NCBI GenBank assembly: GCA_944388825.1
Contig: CALXKG010000015.1
Span: forward strand, 1-30,468
Length of the DNA: 30,468 nucleotides
Direction: 5' to 3'
From: an uncultured Clostridia bacterium
Lineage (GTDB): Bacteria; Bacillota; Clostridia; Oscillospirales; Ruminococcaceae
The position numbers and the translations under genes were made by a program. Each line of letters begins with the position of its first letter. Positions within the stretch are counted from its first letter, which is position 1. This document shows, one piece after another, positions 7,325 through 16,166 of this stretch. The notes beneath the pieces are model-generated. The model was not told the DNA's origin, did not search any database, and worked only from the letters and a program-made list of their open reading frames with translations.

Positions 7325-8251
7325 TTACAATACCTCATGTAAATCGGACTTTTCCATGCTGACCTCGACGCCGTCTGCCGGCAGGTCGTCGATGCTGGGC
7401 AGCGGTCCCTCCAGCATATCGCCGGGCGGGTAGCTGCCGCCTTCCGCAAAGACGCCGATTTTTCTGAACTTATTATAACGTGCTTCCAGTAAATTTGCAA
7501 TACTTTTCCCGGTCAAATTTTTCAGCGCGTCCAGAATAAAATCGGCAATATTGCCAGCGGTCAGCTCCGGGTTCATATGGGCGCCGCCGGGGGCCTCCGG
7601 AATGATGCCGTCGCAGACGCCGAAGGCGGCAAGGTCCTCGGCGGTCATCTTCATCGCCTCGGCCGCCTCCTTTTCGCGGGACGGGTCCTTCCAGAGGATG
7701 GACGCGCAGCCCCGGGGGGAGATGACGCTGTAGACGGCGTTTTCCAGCATCCCCAGCGTATCGCAGACCCCCAGCGCCAGCGCGCCGCCCGAGCCGCCTT
7801 CCCCCAGCACGATCGAAATGACCGGGGTCTTCAGCCGCGAAAATTCAAACAGGTTGCGGGCGATCGCTTCCCCCTGTCCCCGCTCCTCGGCCGCGACGCC
7901 GCAGAAGGCGCCGGGGGTGTCGATGAAGCAGATGACCGGCCGGTGAAATTTCTCGGCCTGCCGGGCCAGCCGCAGCGCTTTCCGGTAGCCTTCCGGGTGG
8001 GGGGAGGAAAAGTTGGTCTTCCTGTTCTCTTCCAGGTTGTGGCCCTTGACCTCGCCCAGCACCGTCACCGATATGCCGTGCACCCGGGCGATGCCGCCGA
8101 CGATCGCCGCGTCGTCGCCGTAAAGGCGGTCGCCGTGCAGCTCGTAAAACTCGTCGAAGATCAGCGGGATATAGTCCCGCACCGTCGGGCGGCCCTTATG
8201 GCGGATCAGTTCCATCCGTTCCCAGACCGGGAATTTTTTCTGCTCTTCCAT
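7325..8251 (-). CDS. accA: Acetyl-CoA carboxylase carboxyltransferase subunit alpha
   Basis: 308 residues from the ATG at 8251 (MEEQKKFPVWERMELIRHKG). A TTG at 8275 in frame would overlap accD, but the AAAGGGGGTG site fits the ATG at 8251. With AccD it transfers the carboxyl group from carboxybiotin on AccB to acetyl-CoA, giving malonyl-CoA. Crotonase-fold motifs are visible: FIDTPGAFCGVAAEERGQGE and VLGEGGSGGALALGV. It lacks the long N-terminal helix of the E. coli protein and instead has a roughly 40-residue C-terminal tail (from about FRKIGVFAEGG) that is acidic and Pro-rich. It starts 13 bases after the accD stop. Confidence 0.93.
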   Translation of the reverse strand: MEEQKKFPVWERMELIRHKGRPTVRDYIPLIFDEFYELHGDRLYGDDAAIVGGIARVHGISVTVLGEVKGHNLEENRKTNFSSPHPEGYRKALRLARQAEKFHRPVICFIDTPGAFCGVAAEERGQGEAIARNLFEFSRLKTPVISIVLGEGGSGGALALGVCDTLGMLENAVYSVISPRGCASILWKDPSREKEAAEAMKMTAEDLAAFGVCDGIIPEAPGGAHMNPELTAGNIADFILDALKNLTGKSIANLLEARYNKFRKIGVFAEGGSYPPGDMLEGPLPSIDDLPADGVEVSMEKSDLHEVL

Positions 8252-8264
8252 TTCCGCACCCCCT

Positions 8265-9152
8265 TTACAGGTCAAGTCTCTGCCCCGGCAGATGGGCTTT
8301 TAAGAGCTTGGAGACCGTCCGCCGCATATTGACCCGGCTGACGATCATGTCGACAAAACCGTGCTCCAGCAAAAACTCCGCCGACTGGAAATCGTCCGGC
8401 AGCCGCTGGCGGATGGTCCCTTCGATGACCCGCCGCCCGGCAAAGCCGATCAGCACCTTCGGCTCGGCGATGATGATGTCCCCCAGCGACGCGAACGACG
8501 CCGTGACCCCCCCGGTCGTCGGGTCGGTCAGGACGGTGATGTACAGAAGCCCCGCGTCCGAATGCCGGGCGACGGCGGCCGAGGTCTTCGCCATCTGCAT
8601 CAGCGAGAGGATCCCCTCCTGCATACGCGCGCCGCCGGAGGCGGTAAAGGCGACGACCGGCAGGCCCTTTTCGGTCGCCCGCTCAAAGGCCCTGGTCACC
8701 TTCTCGCCCACCACCGAACCCATCGACGCCATCATAAACCGGGAGTCCATGATGATGATGACGCATTTCCGGGTGCGGATGGTGCATTCGCCGGTAATGA
8801 CCGCTTCTTTTAAGCCGGTCTTCTGCTGCGCCGCCGCGATCTTTTCTTCATACCCCTCAAACCCCAGCGGGTTTACCGAGGTAAGGTCCTCGTCGTACGC
8901 AGTAAAGCTCCCCTTGTCCACCGTCAGCTCCAGCCGTTCCTGGCAGGAGATGCGGGCGTGGTAGGAACAGTTCGGGCAGACCTTCAGCCCGGCGTTAAAC
9001 TCCTCCATAAAGACGACGTTGCCGCAGCGGGGGCATTTAAACAGCAGGTTTTTCGGGATTTTCGCGCGGGACTCTTTCGCGCCCGCCTCCTCCTTTTCCT
9101 TGCCGCCGTCCTCCATCCGCAGGCGGACGACCTTCCAGAGATCTTCCAGCAT
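8265..9152 (-). CDS. accD: Acetyl-CoA carboxylase carboxyltransferase subunit beta
   Basis: 295 residues. The N-terminal zinc ribbon is intact (Cys40, Cys43, Cys59, Cys62 in CPRCGNVVF and KVCPNCSYH). The carboxyltransferase domain follows, with the typical VAFTASGGARMQEGILSLMQMAKT and TDPTTGGVTASFASLGDIIIAEP. It partners AccA. The start at 9152 has a purine-rich GGAAAGGGG only at long spacing; the Met at 9116 (MEDGGKEKEE) with GGAAGG upstream is an alternative, and would remove 12 variable residues only. Gap of 81 bases to accC. Confidence 0.93.
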   Translation of the reverse strand: MLEDLWKVVRLRMEDGGKEKEEAGAKESRAKIPKNLLFKCPRCGNVVFMEEFNAGLKVCPNCSYHARISCQERLELTVDKGSFTAYDEDLTSVNPLGFEGYEEKIAAAQQKTGLKEAVITGECTIRTRKCVIIIMDSRFMMASMGSVVGEKVTRAFERATEKGLPVVAFTASGGARMQEGILSLMQMAKTSAAVARHSDAGLLYITVLTDPTTGGVTASFASLGDIIIAEPKVLIGFAGRRVIEGTIRQRLPDDFQSAEFLLEHGFVDMIVSRVNMRRTVSKLLKAHLPGQRLDL

Positions 9153-9233
9153 ATTCGGTCACCATGCCCCTTTCCGGGTCACTTTTTCCTTTCCGTTTCA
9201 TTGCGTGCGGGGACTGCCGGAAAGCCGCAGGGC

Positions 9234-10586
9234 TCAGCCCTTCGTCAGCCTTCCGAGATTCCGCCCCAAAAACCCGATGTCGTAGCTGGCCGCTTCGACG
9301 TCCGGGTCCCGGAGTAATTTTAACTGAAAATCAATGTTGGTGTCAACCCCTTCGACCAGAAATTCCGCCAGCGCCCAGTTCATCTTCTTCAGCGCCTCTT
9401 CCCTGGTCGGGGCGTAGGCGATCAGCTTGGCGATCATCGAGTCGTAGTAAGGGGTGATCTCATACCCGGAATAAACGGCCGTATCGATCCGGATGCCCGG
9501 CCCCCCCGGCATATGCAGCGCCGTGATCTTCCCGGGCGAAGGCCGGAAGCCCTGGGCGGGGTTTTCGGCGTTGATGCGGCACTCGATCGCGTGGCCAGTC
9601 ATATGGATATCTTCCTGTTTAAAGGGCAGCTCTTCCCCTGCCGCGATGCGGATCTGCATCTTGACCAGGTCGACGCCGGTAACAAACTCGGTGACCGGGT
9701 GCTCGACCTGGATCCGGGTGTTCATCTCCATAAAGTAGAACTGGTCCCCCGACAGCAGGAATTCGACCGTCCCGGCGTTTTCATAGCCGCAGGCCTTCGC
9801 CGCCCGGACGGCCGCCTCCCCCACCCGCGCGCGGAGGGCGGGGGTCATGACCGGGCAGGGGCACTCCTCCACCATCTTCTGGTTGCGCCGCTGGAGGGAG
9901 CAGTCCCGCTCGCCGAGATAGACGGTGTTGCCGTATTTGTCCGCCAGCAGCTGGATCTCGACGTGCCGGGGGTCGACGATAAACTTCTCCAGGTAGACCC
10001 CGTCGTCCCCGAAAAAGGACTTGGCTTCCCGCCTGGCGGTGACGATCGCGTCTTCCAGGTCTTCCGGCCGGTCGACCCGCCGGATCCCCCGCCCGCCGCC
10101 GCCAGCCGAAGCCTTGACCATGACCGGGTAGCCGATCTGCTCCGCCAGCGCCTTTGCCTCCTCCACCGAACCGATGAGGCCGTCGGAGCCGGGTACGACC
10201 GGAACGCCGGCCTTTTTCATCGTCTGTTTGGCGGTGGCCTTGTCCCCCATCAGCGTCATCGCCTCGGGGCTGGGGCCGATGAAGGCGACGCCGCAGCGGG
10301 CGCACATCTTCGCAAACCCGGCGTTTTCGGATAAAAAGCCGAATCCGGGATGGACCGCCTCGGCGCCGGTCAGCTCACAGGCGGCTAAAATCGCCTTGAT
10401 ATTGAGGTAGGAATCGGCGCTCTTCGCCGGGCCGATGCAGACCGCCTCGTCGGCGATCATCGCGTGGAGCGCCTCCCGGTCGGGCTCGGAAAAGACCGCC
10501 ACCGTCCGCACCCCCAATTCCCGGCAGGCGCGGATAATCCGGACGGCGATCTCGCCGCGGTTGGCAATCAGGACTTTTTTGAACAT
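9234..10586 (-). CDS. accC: Biotin carboxylase subunit of acetyl-CoA carboxylase
   Basis: 450 residues from the second ATG at 10586 (MFKKVLIANRGEIAVRII). The ATG at 10592 lies directly on the GGAAGGAA site, while 10586 is spaced by 7. It carboxylates the biotin on AccB with bicarbonate and ATP. Domains: N-terminal Rossmann-like (ANRGEIAVRIIRACRELG), ATP-grasp with the glycine-rich loop KASAGGGGRGI, and the C-terminal domain; the signatures ERDCSLQRRNQKMVEE and FMEMNTRIQVEHPVTE are complete. Length is normal for AccC. In the operon it follows fabZ by about 20 bases. Confidence 0.95.
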   Translation of the reverse strand: MFKKVLIANRGEIAVRIIRACRELGVRTVAVFSEPDREALHAMIADEAVCIGPAKSADSYLNIKAILAACELTGAEAVHPGFGFLSENAGFAKMCARCGVAFIGPSPEAMTLMGDKATAKQTMKKAGVPVVPGSDGLIGSVEEAKALAEQIGYPVMVKASAGGGGRGIRRVDRPEDLEDAIVTARREAKSFFGDDGVYLEKFIVDPRHVEIQLLADKYGNTVYLGERDCSLQRRNQKMVEECPCPVMTPALRARVGEAAVRAAKACGYENAGTVEFLLSGDQFYFMEMNTRIQVEHPVTEFVTGVDLVKMQIRIAAGEELPFKQEDIHMTGHAIECRINAENPAQGFRPSPGKITALHMPGGPGIRIDTAVYSGYEITPYYDSMIAKLIAYAPTREEALKKMNWALAEFLVEGVDTNIDFQLKLLRDPDVEAASYDIGFLGRNLGRLTKG

Positions 10587-10607
10587 GGGCATTTCCTTCC
10601 GTCTGGC

Positions 10608-11051
10608 TTACTCTGTTTTCGGCGCGTCGCCCAGCATCGAGGTGAGCTCGGCCGTGACGACCTTCCGCCCGTCCACCGACGCCACCGCCTTGCAGACGGC
10701 GACCGGCCCGCGGGCTTTGATGACCTCCACTTCGAGGGTCAGGGTGTCGCCCGGCAGCGCCTTGGAGCGGAACTTCGCCTTGTCGATGCCGGCAAAGTAG
10801 GCGATCCGCCCCTTGTTTTCCGGCAGGCAGAGGGAGCAGACCGCCCCCGTCTGAGCCAGCATCTCAATGGTCAAAACGCCCGGCTGTACCGGTTCCTGGG
10901 GGAAATGGCCCTTAAACCAGAACTCGTCCGGCTTTAAATATTTTTTCCCGACCGCCCGCACGCCCGGCTCCAGTTCGACGATCTCGTCGATCAGCAGGAA
11001 GGGGTCGCGGTGGGGGATGATTTCCATAATCTCTTCTTTATTCAGGTGCAT
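10608..11051 (-). CDS. fabZ: (3R)-hydroxyacyl-ACP dehydratase
   Basis: 147 residues, hot-dog fold. It removes water from 3-hydroxyacyl-ACP to give trans-2-enoyl-ACP. The active-site block is intact: IPHRDPFLLID (12-22), then KGHFPQEPVQPGVLTIEMLAQ with catalytic His49 and Glu63. The sequence lacks features of the isomerase FabA, and the operon has no fabB-like partner, so unsaturated-acid synthesis, if any, must come from elsewhere. TTTAAG-GAGA-type ribosome site (GAAAGGAGA) precedes the start. It lies 22 bases after the MATE gene. Confidence 0.94.
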   Translation of the reverse strand: MHLNKEEIMEIIPHRDPFLLIDEIVELEPGVRAVGKKYLKPDEFWFKGHFPQEPVQPGVLTIEMLAQTGAVCSLCLPENKGRIAYFAGIDKAKFRSKALPGDTLTLEVEVIKARGPVAVCKAVASVDGRKVVTAELTSMLGDAPKTE

Positions 11052-11073
11052 GGGAGTTTCTCCTTTCAGATCT

Positions 11074-12435
11074 TCACGGCTGGACGGCCCTGCGCGCCCG
11101 CATAAACCGCCGGAGGAAGAAGATAAACCAGACGGGCAGCACGGTGCCCTTTAAGAACATCGACAGGCTCATCGCCCACCAGACGCCGTTTAATTCCAGC
11201 GCCGTCGCCGACAGCAGCAGCGCCGCCGGGATGCGGAAAAGGTTGAACGCCATCCCCGACACGGCCGGCGGGACGGTATGGCCCATCCCCTGGAACATAC
11301 CGGAGGCAAGCCCTTCCAGGCAGCTGAAGATCTCCGCCGCCCCCATGATCCGCAGATAGCTGGCGCCGATCGCGACGACCGCCTCCTCCTGGATAAACAG
11401 CTTCATCAGCGGTTCCGGGAAGACGATCAGTACGACGCTGGTAAACGCCCCCCAGGCGATCATCAGGACCGCGCCGGTGGAAAAGCCTTTTTTGATCCGG
11501 TCATACCGCCCGGCGCCGTAGTTCTGGGCGGTAAAGGCGTTGATCGCCGTCGCGAAGCCGCCCGAGATCATAAAGGAGATCGACTCGATCTGGGTGCCGA
11601 CCTTCTGGGCGGCGACCGCGCCGTCCCCCCACCCGGCGATGATCCGGGCGATGACCATCGAGATCAGCGAGAAGATGCAGTCCTGGGCGGCAGGGGGAAA
11701 CCCGATCCGGACGATCCGGGAAACGCTCCCCTCCGGCCCCCTCGAAAAGACTTTCAGACGGTTAAACAGCCGCTTATCCCGCCGGGCGGCGAACAGGTAA
11801 AGGACAAAGACGATAAACTGGGAGAGGACGGTGGCGATCGCCGCCCCGGCCGCCCCCAGCCCGGGGACCGGCCCCAGGCCGAAGATGAAAAAGGGGTCCA
11901 GCACCATGTTTAAAACCATGCCCGTAGCCGTGACCCGGAGGTTGATCATCGTATGGCCCATCGCGGTAAACAGGCCGCCCAGCACCTGGCCCAAAAAGGA
12001 GAAGACGACCAGCCCGCTGGTGATCATATGGTAGGCGCTGGCCTGGGCGATGGTGTCGGGGTCGGAGAGGCCGTAAAAGGCGATCAGCGGCTGGTCAAAC
12101 AGCACGCTGAAAATCCCGTAGAGGGTGCCGAACAGCACCGCCATCCGGAGAGCGGCGCCGGCGTACCCGGCGGCCTCCTCCGGCTTATCCTCGCCCAGCT
12201 TCTGGCCGGTCAGCACCTGGCCGCCCATCTTGGGGATGGTCGCCAGCCCCGACCCCAGCCACATATACATACCGGCGGCGCCGACCGCCGCGACGGACCC
12301 GGAGCCCAGCCGCCCGACCCAGAACATATCGACCAGGTTGTAGCCCATCTGGATGACCGAAGAAGCCATGATCGGCAGCGCCAGCTTCGCCAGCGTCCGG
12401 GCGATCGGCCCCTCCAGCATATTGACGGATTTCAT
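11074..12435 (-). CDS. MATE family multidrug/metabolite efflux transporter
   Basis: 453 residues, about 12 hydrophobic segments in two six-helix halves. The N-terminus MLEGPIARTLAKLALPIMASSVIQMGYNLVDMFWVGRLG is the classic MATE opening, with the Asn/Asp pair of the first helix; the second half repeats the pattern (RIGFPPAAQDCIFSLISM ... AINAFTAQNYGAG). MATE proteins export organic cations or other small molecules in exchange for Na+ or H+. The substrate cannot be read from sequence. It is inserted in the FASII operon between accB and fabZ, in the same direction, with a 172-base gap before it and only 22 bases after it. GGAAAGGAA precedes the start. Confidence 0.88.
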   Translation of the reverse strand: MKSVNMLEGPIARTLAKLALPIMASSVIQMGYNLVDMFWVGRLGSGSVAAVGAAGMYMWLGSGLATIPKMGGQVLTGQKLGEDKPEEAAGYAGAALRMAVLFGTLYGIFSVLFDQPLIAFYGLSDPDTIAQASAYHMITSGLVVFSFLGQVLGGLFTAMGHTMINLRVTATGMVLNMVLDPFFIFGLGPVPGLGAAGAAIATVLSQFIVFVLYLFAARRDKRLFNRLKVFSRGPEGSVSRIVRIGFPPAAQDCIFSLISMVIARIIAGWGDGAVAAQKVGTQIESISFMISGGFATAINAFTAQNYGAGRYDRIKKGFSTGAVLMIAWGAFTSVVLIVFPEPLMKLFIQEEAVVAIGASYLRIMGAAEIFSCLEGLASGMFQGMGHTVPPAVSGMAFNLFRIPAALLLSATALELNGVWWAMSLSMFLKGTVLPVWFIFFLRRFMRARRAVQP

Positions 12436-12607
12436 TTTCTGATTTCCTTTCCAGGTTGGAAAAGTGATTGTAAGGATTCTTTTTGGATTATGGTGGGGTG
12501 CCGCGCACCGTTTGTGAAACGGCGGGACCGGTCGGGTGAAAAACCTTATTTCGTGAGCCGGTTATCCAAATTACCGCCTATTCATATGTTCCACGCAAAA
12601 ACGGCGC
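12436..12607 (-). other. 172-base gap inside the FASII operon upstream of the MATE gene
   Basis: This is the largest gap in the operon. It holds two small hairpins on the minus strand (CCGTTT/AAACGG and GGTGC/GCACC) but no T run and no promoter with both boxes that I would defend. It may hold an unrecognised regulatory site for the downstream half of the operon. Confidence 0.4.
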
Positions 12608-13078
12608 TTACCCAATCACCATAACCGGCTGGCCGTACTCGACCGGCTGGCCGTTCTCGACCAGGATCTTCTCGACCCTGCCGGAAAATTCGCTCGTAAC
12701 CTCGTTCATCAGCTTCATCGACTCGATGATAAAGAGGACGTCCCCCTCGTTTACCTCGCTGCCGACCTGCACATAGGGCGGCTTGTCGGGGGAAGCGGCG
12801 GCGTAGAAGGTGCCGACGATCGGGGATTTGACGACCTTCCCTTCGGGGAGGGACGGCGCTTCCGCCGGGGCGGGGGACGGCGCGGCGGCAGGGACGGCGG
12901 CGGGAGCGGCGGCCGGGACGCCCGCCAGCGGCGCCATATACACCGGGGCGGCCGCTTTTTCCGCCCCCAGTTTCAGGACAAAGTCCCCGTCCTTCAGGGT
13001 CAGCGCGGTCAGGCCGGAGGCGGAAAACGCCTCCATCAGCTGCCGCAGTTCATCTAAAGACAGTTTCAGTTCGCTCAT
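12608..13078 (-). CDS. accB: Biotin carboxyl carrier protein of acetyl-CoA carboxylase
   Basis: 156 residues. An N-terminal helical part (1-45), an Ala/Pro-rich flexible linker (about 43-78) and the C-terminal biotinyl domain (80-156). The biotinylated lysine is Lys122 in IIESMKLMNEV, where many species have EAMKMMNE; Ser for Ala at that place is tolerated in the family. It shuttles carboxybiotin between AccC and AccA/AccD. A PYVQVGSEVNEGDVLFI stretch precedes the hairpin carrying the lysine, as expected. AGAAGGA lies upstream of the ATG. Confidence 0.95.
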   Translation of the reverse strand: MSELKLSLDELRQLMEAFSASGLTALTLKDGDFVLKLGAEKAAAPVYMAPLAGVPAAAPAAVPAAAPSPAPAEAPSLPEGKVVKSPIVGTFYAAASPDKPPYVQVGSEVNEGDVLFIIESMKLMNEVTSEFSGRVEKILVENGQPVEYGQPVMVIG

Positions 13079-13099
13079 CTATCGTCCATCCTTCTGGGA

Positions 13100-14338
13100 T
13101 TATTCGCCAGTATATTTTTTCAGGCAGACGGCGGCGTTGTGCCCGCCAAAACCGAGGGAGTTGGAAAGCGCCGACCGGATCGGGACCTCCCGCGCGGCGT
13201 TCGGGACGACGTCCAGGCCGCATTCCTCGTCCGGGACCTGGTACCCGACGGTCGGGGGGATCACCCCGTTCTCCAGCGCCAGCGCGCAGGCGAGCGCCTC
13301 GGCCGCGCCGGCGGCCCCGAGCATATGCCCGGTCATCGACTTGGTGGAGGAGACGGGGATCTTTTTCGCGTTCTCTTCGCCGAACGCCTTTTTGACCGCG
13401 ATCGTCTCATACCGCTCGTTTAACGGGGTGGAGGTGCCGTGGGCGTTTACATACCCCAGCTCTTCCGGCTTTACGCCCGCCTCTTCGATCGCCAGCTGCA
13501 TCGCCTTGGCGGCCGCTTCCCCGTCGGGGGCGGGGGAGGTGATGTGGTAGGCGTCGCCGGTCGCGCCGTAACCGGCAACCTCGGCGTAGATATGGGCCCC
13601 GCGGGCCAGAGCGTGTTCCAGCTCCTCCAGCACGAGGATCGCGCTCCCCTCGCCCATGACAAAGCCGGAGCGCTCCTTGTCAAACGGGATGGACGCCCGG
13701 TCGGGGTCGGGGGAGGTGGTCAGCGCCCCCATATTGTGGAAGCCGGTCAGCGCCAGCGGTGTGATCGCCGCTTCCGAACCGCCGGTGATGCAGGCGTCGA
13801 GGACGCCGTACTTAATGTTGCGGAACGCCTCGCCGACCGCGTGGGTGGAGGTGGCGCAGGCGGTGACGGGGGCGAAGTTGACCCCCTTAAAGCCGGTCCG
13901 GATCGAAATGTTCCCGGCGGCCATATTGGCGATCATCATCGGGATGAAGAAGACCGAGACCCGCTTGGGACCTTTGTTGTCATAGGTGCGGCAGGCGCTT
14001 TCAAACGACTCCATCCCGCCGATGCCGCTGCCGACAATGACGCCGACCCGGTAAGGGTCGAGGTCTTTTAAATCGCTGCCGCAGTCGCGGAGCGCGTCCA
14101 TCGCCGCCGCGACCGCGAACTGGCAGTAGCGGTCCATCCGCTTGGCCTCTTTGCGGTCCATCCACTGGGAGGGGTCAAAATCCCGGACCTGGGCCGCCAC
14201 CTGGACGGGGGTCAGGTTGTCGATGCCGGTGATGGGGGAGATGCCATGGCGTCCGGAGCGGAGGCTGTCCCAGAAGGACGCGACCGTATTGCCGATCGGG
14301 CTGATGACCCCGGCGCCGGTAATGACGACTCTTCTCAT
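13100..14338 (-). CDS. fabF: 3-oxoacyl-ACP synthase II
   Basis: 412 residues from the ATG at 14338 (MRRVVITGAG), the family's normal length. An earlier ATG at 14383 would overlap the end of fabG and add a foreign-looking leader. It condenses malonyl-ACP with acyl-ACP. The catalytic residues are all present: Cys161 in TACATSTHA, His300 in NAHGTSTPLNERYE, Lys333 and His338 in STKSMTGHMLGAAG. It is the only KAS II/I-type enzyme in the window. The AGAAAGGAA ribosome site has rather long spacing (about 13). Confidence 0.95.
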   Translation of the reverse strand: MRRVVITGAGVISPIGNTVASFWDSLRSGRHGISPITGIDNLTPVQVAAQVRDFDPSQWMDRKEAKRMDRYCQFAVAAAMDALRDCGSDLKDLDPYRVGVIVGSGIGGMESFESACRTYDNKGPKRVSVFFIPMMIANMAAGNISIRTGFKGVNFAPVTACATSTHAVGEAFRNIKYGVLDACITGGSEAAITPLALTGFHNMGALTTSPDPDRASIPFDKERSGFVMGEGSAILVLEELEHALARGAHIYAEVAGYGATGDAYHITSPAPDGEAAAKAMQLAIEEAGVKPEELGYVNAHGTSTPLNERYETIAVKKAFGEENAKKIPVSSTKSMTGHMLGAAGAAEALACALALENGVIPPTVGYQVPDEECGLDVVPNAAREVPIRSALSNSLGFGGHNAAVCLKKYTGE

Positions 14339-14372
14339 ATTGATCGTAAGTTCCTTTCTGACTAAAGTCCCG

Positions 14373-15116
14373 TTACATGGCAAGCCCGCCGGAGACGACG
14401 AGCACCTGGCCGGTGATATAGGACGCCCTGTCCGACACGAGGAAGGAGACGGCGTCTGCGATATCCTGCACTTCGCCCAGCCGCCCCAGCGCGATCATCT
14501 TTTTGATCTCCGCCTTATACTGGTCGTCCAGCACGTCGGTCATCGCCGAGCGGATAAACCCGGGCGCAACGGCGTTGCAGGTGACCCCGCGGGAACCCAG
14601 CTCCTTGGCGGTGGTCTTGGTCATCCCGATGACGCCCGCCTTGGAGGCGGCGTAGTTGATCTGCCCGGCGTTGCCGTAGACCCCGGCGACCGAGGAAATG
14701 TTGACGATCCTCCCGCCCCGCTGCCGCATCATCACAGCGCCCACATGGCGGATCATATTGAAGGTGCCTTTGAGGTTGACGTTGATGACCGCGTCAAACT
14801 GTTCCGGGCTCATCCGGACCAGCAGGCCGTCTTTGGTGATGCCGGCGTTGTTGACCAGCGCGTCGATCGTCCCAAAGCGCTTTTTCACCTCTTTGACCAT
14901 CCCCTCGCAGGCGGCAAAGTCGGAAACGTCGGCGATGAAGCATTCCGCCTCCACCCCCAGCTCCCGGCAGGCGGCGGCGACTTCCGCCCCGCCGATGTCG
15001 GCGTCCTTCTGGGAGTAGCAGTTGATGGCGATGTTAAACCCGTCGGCGGCCAGCGTCTTCGCGATACACGCGCCGATGCCCTGGGTCGCGCCGGTGATCA
15101 GTGCAGTTTTAGCCAT
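14373..15116 (-). CDS. fabG: 3-oxoacyl-ACP reductase
   Basis: 247 residues, short-chain dehydrogenase fold. It reduces 3-oxoacyl-ACP to (3R)-hydroxyacyl-ACP with NADPH. Cofactor loop GATQGIGACIAK (9-20), NNAG at 89-92, and the catalytic Ser141/142, Tyr155 and Lys159 (NYAASKAG). The C-terminus YITGQVLVVSGGLAM is typical of FabG. AAAGGA precedes the start; 34 bases separate it from the fabF start. Confidence 0.94.
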   Translation of the reverse strand: MAKTALITGATQGIGACIAKTLAADGFNIAINCYSQKDADIGGAEVAAACRELGVEAECFIADVSDFAACEGMVKEVKKRFGTIDALVNNAGITKDGLLVRMSPEQFDAVINVNLKGTFNMIRHVGAVMMRQRGGRIVNISSVAGVYGNAGQINYAASKAGVIGMTKTTAKELGSRGVTCNAVAPGFIRSAMTDVLDDQYKAEIKKMIALGRLGEVQDIADAVSFLVSDRASYITGQVLVVSGGLAM

Positions 15117-15141
15117 ATCTGAAAATTCCTTTCCCTATCAA

Positions 15142-16089
15142 TCAATAAAGCGACTTGTACTTATTGTGCAGCAGCTCGTCCGCCTGCGCAAACATCGTCT
15201 CGATGACTTCTTTGCAGGGGCGGATCTCGTTGACCATCCCGCCGATCTGCCCGCACATAAACGACCCGTTGTCCTTGTCGCCGGTCTGGACAGCCCGCCG
15301 GAGGGAACCGATGGTCAGCTCCTCGATCTCGGCAAACGGCTTGCCCGCCCGCTCGGCCTCGATGACCCGGCGGGTATACTTGTTCTTGACCTGCCGGCAG
15401 GGCGCGCCGCCCACACAGATGCCGCCGGTGACGGCCGAATCGGTATCTTTGGCCTTCAGGACCATTTCCTTATAGTTTTCGTGGATCTGGCACTCAGGGG
15501 TCGCGAGGAAGACGGTGCCGCACTGCACCCCTTCCGCCCCCAGCATCATCGCCGCCGCGAGCCCCCGCCCGTCGGCGATGCCGCCGGCCCCGATGACCGG
15601 GATGCTGACCGCGTCCACGACCTGCGGGAGCAGGCAGATCGTCGTGATCTGGCCGATGTGTCCGCCCGACTCCATCCCTTCGGCGATGACCGCGTCGGCC
15701 CCGGCCCGCTCCATCCGCTTGGCCAGCGCGACCGACGGGACGACCGGGACGACCTTGACCCCCGCCGCCTTCCAGGCTTCCATATATTTGCCGGGGTTGC
15801 CGGCGCCGGTGGTGACGACCGGGACGCCCTCTTCGACGACGATTTTTGCCAGGTCGTCGGCATTCGGGCTCATCAGCATGATGTTGACCCCAAAGGGCTT
15901 ATCGGTCAGCGTCTTGCAGCGGCGGATCTGCTCCCGGATAACCTCCCCGGGGGCGCTGCCGCCGGCGATGATGCCCAGCCCCCCGGCGTTCGAGACGGCG
16001 GCCGCCAGCGTCGACTCGGCGACCCAGGCCATCCCGCCCTGGAAGATCGGGTATTCGATGCCGAAAAGTTCGGTGATTCTCGTTTTCAT
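15142..16089 (-). CDS. fabK: Enoyl-ACP reductase II (FMN-dependent)
   Basis: 315 residues, NMPD-like TIM barrel with FMN. It carries out the last reduction of each elongation cycle using NAD(P)H. Motifs: PIFQGGMAWVAESTLAAAVS near the N-terminus, MESGGHIGQ with His144 (the same number as the catalytic His of the pneumococcal enzyme), VIGAGGIADGRGLAAAMMLGAEGVQ for FMN phosphate binding. No FabI or FabL is present in the window, so FabK is probably the working reductase; FabK enzymes are known to be insensitive to triclosan. Family relatives include nitronate monooxygenases, but the operon position settles the call. Confidence 0.94.
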   Translation of the reverse strand: MKTRITELFGIEYPIFQGGMAWVAESTLAAAVSNAGGLGIIAGGSAPGEVIREQIRRCKTLTDKPFGVNIMLMSPNADDLAKIVVEEGVPVVTTGAGNPGKYMEAWKAAGVKVVPVVPSVALAKRMERAGADAVIAEGMESGGHIGQITTICLLPQVVDAVSIPVIGAGGIADGRGLAAAMMLGAEGVQCGTVFLATPECQIHENYKEMVLKAKDTDSAVTGGICVGGAPCRQVKNKYTRRVIEAERAGKPFAEIEELTIGSLRRAVQTGDKDNGSFMCGQIGGMVNEIRPCKEVIETMFAQADELLHNKYKSLY

Positions 16090-16166
16090 CCTGTTGCACG
16101 TTCCTTTCTGGAAAAGGTTACGGAATTTCTTCTTATTATCTGAATTCTGCTTTCAGGTCTTTGCAT

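Noticed and set aside
13439..14071. 210-codon open frame on the plus strand
   Set aside because: It is opposite fabF, whose active-site residues are all intact, and has no start signal.
15022..16143. Open frames of 200-370 codons on the plus strand across the FASII operon
   Set aside because: They are opposite fabK and fabG, rich in Arg, Gly, Asp and Pro, and lack start signals; the minus-strand genes have complete catalytic motifs.
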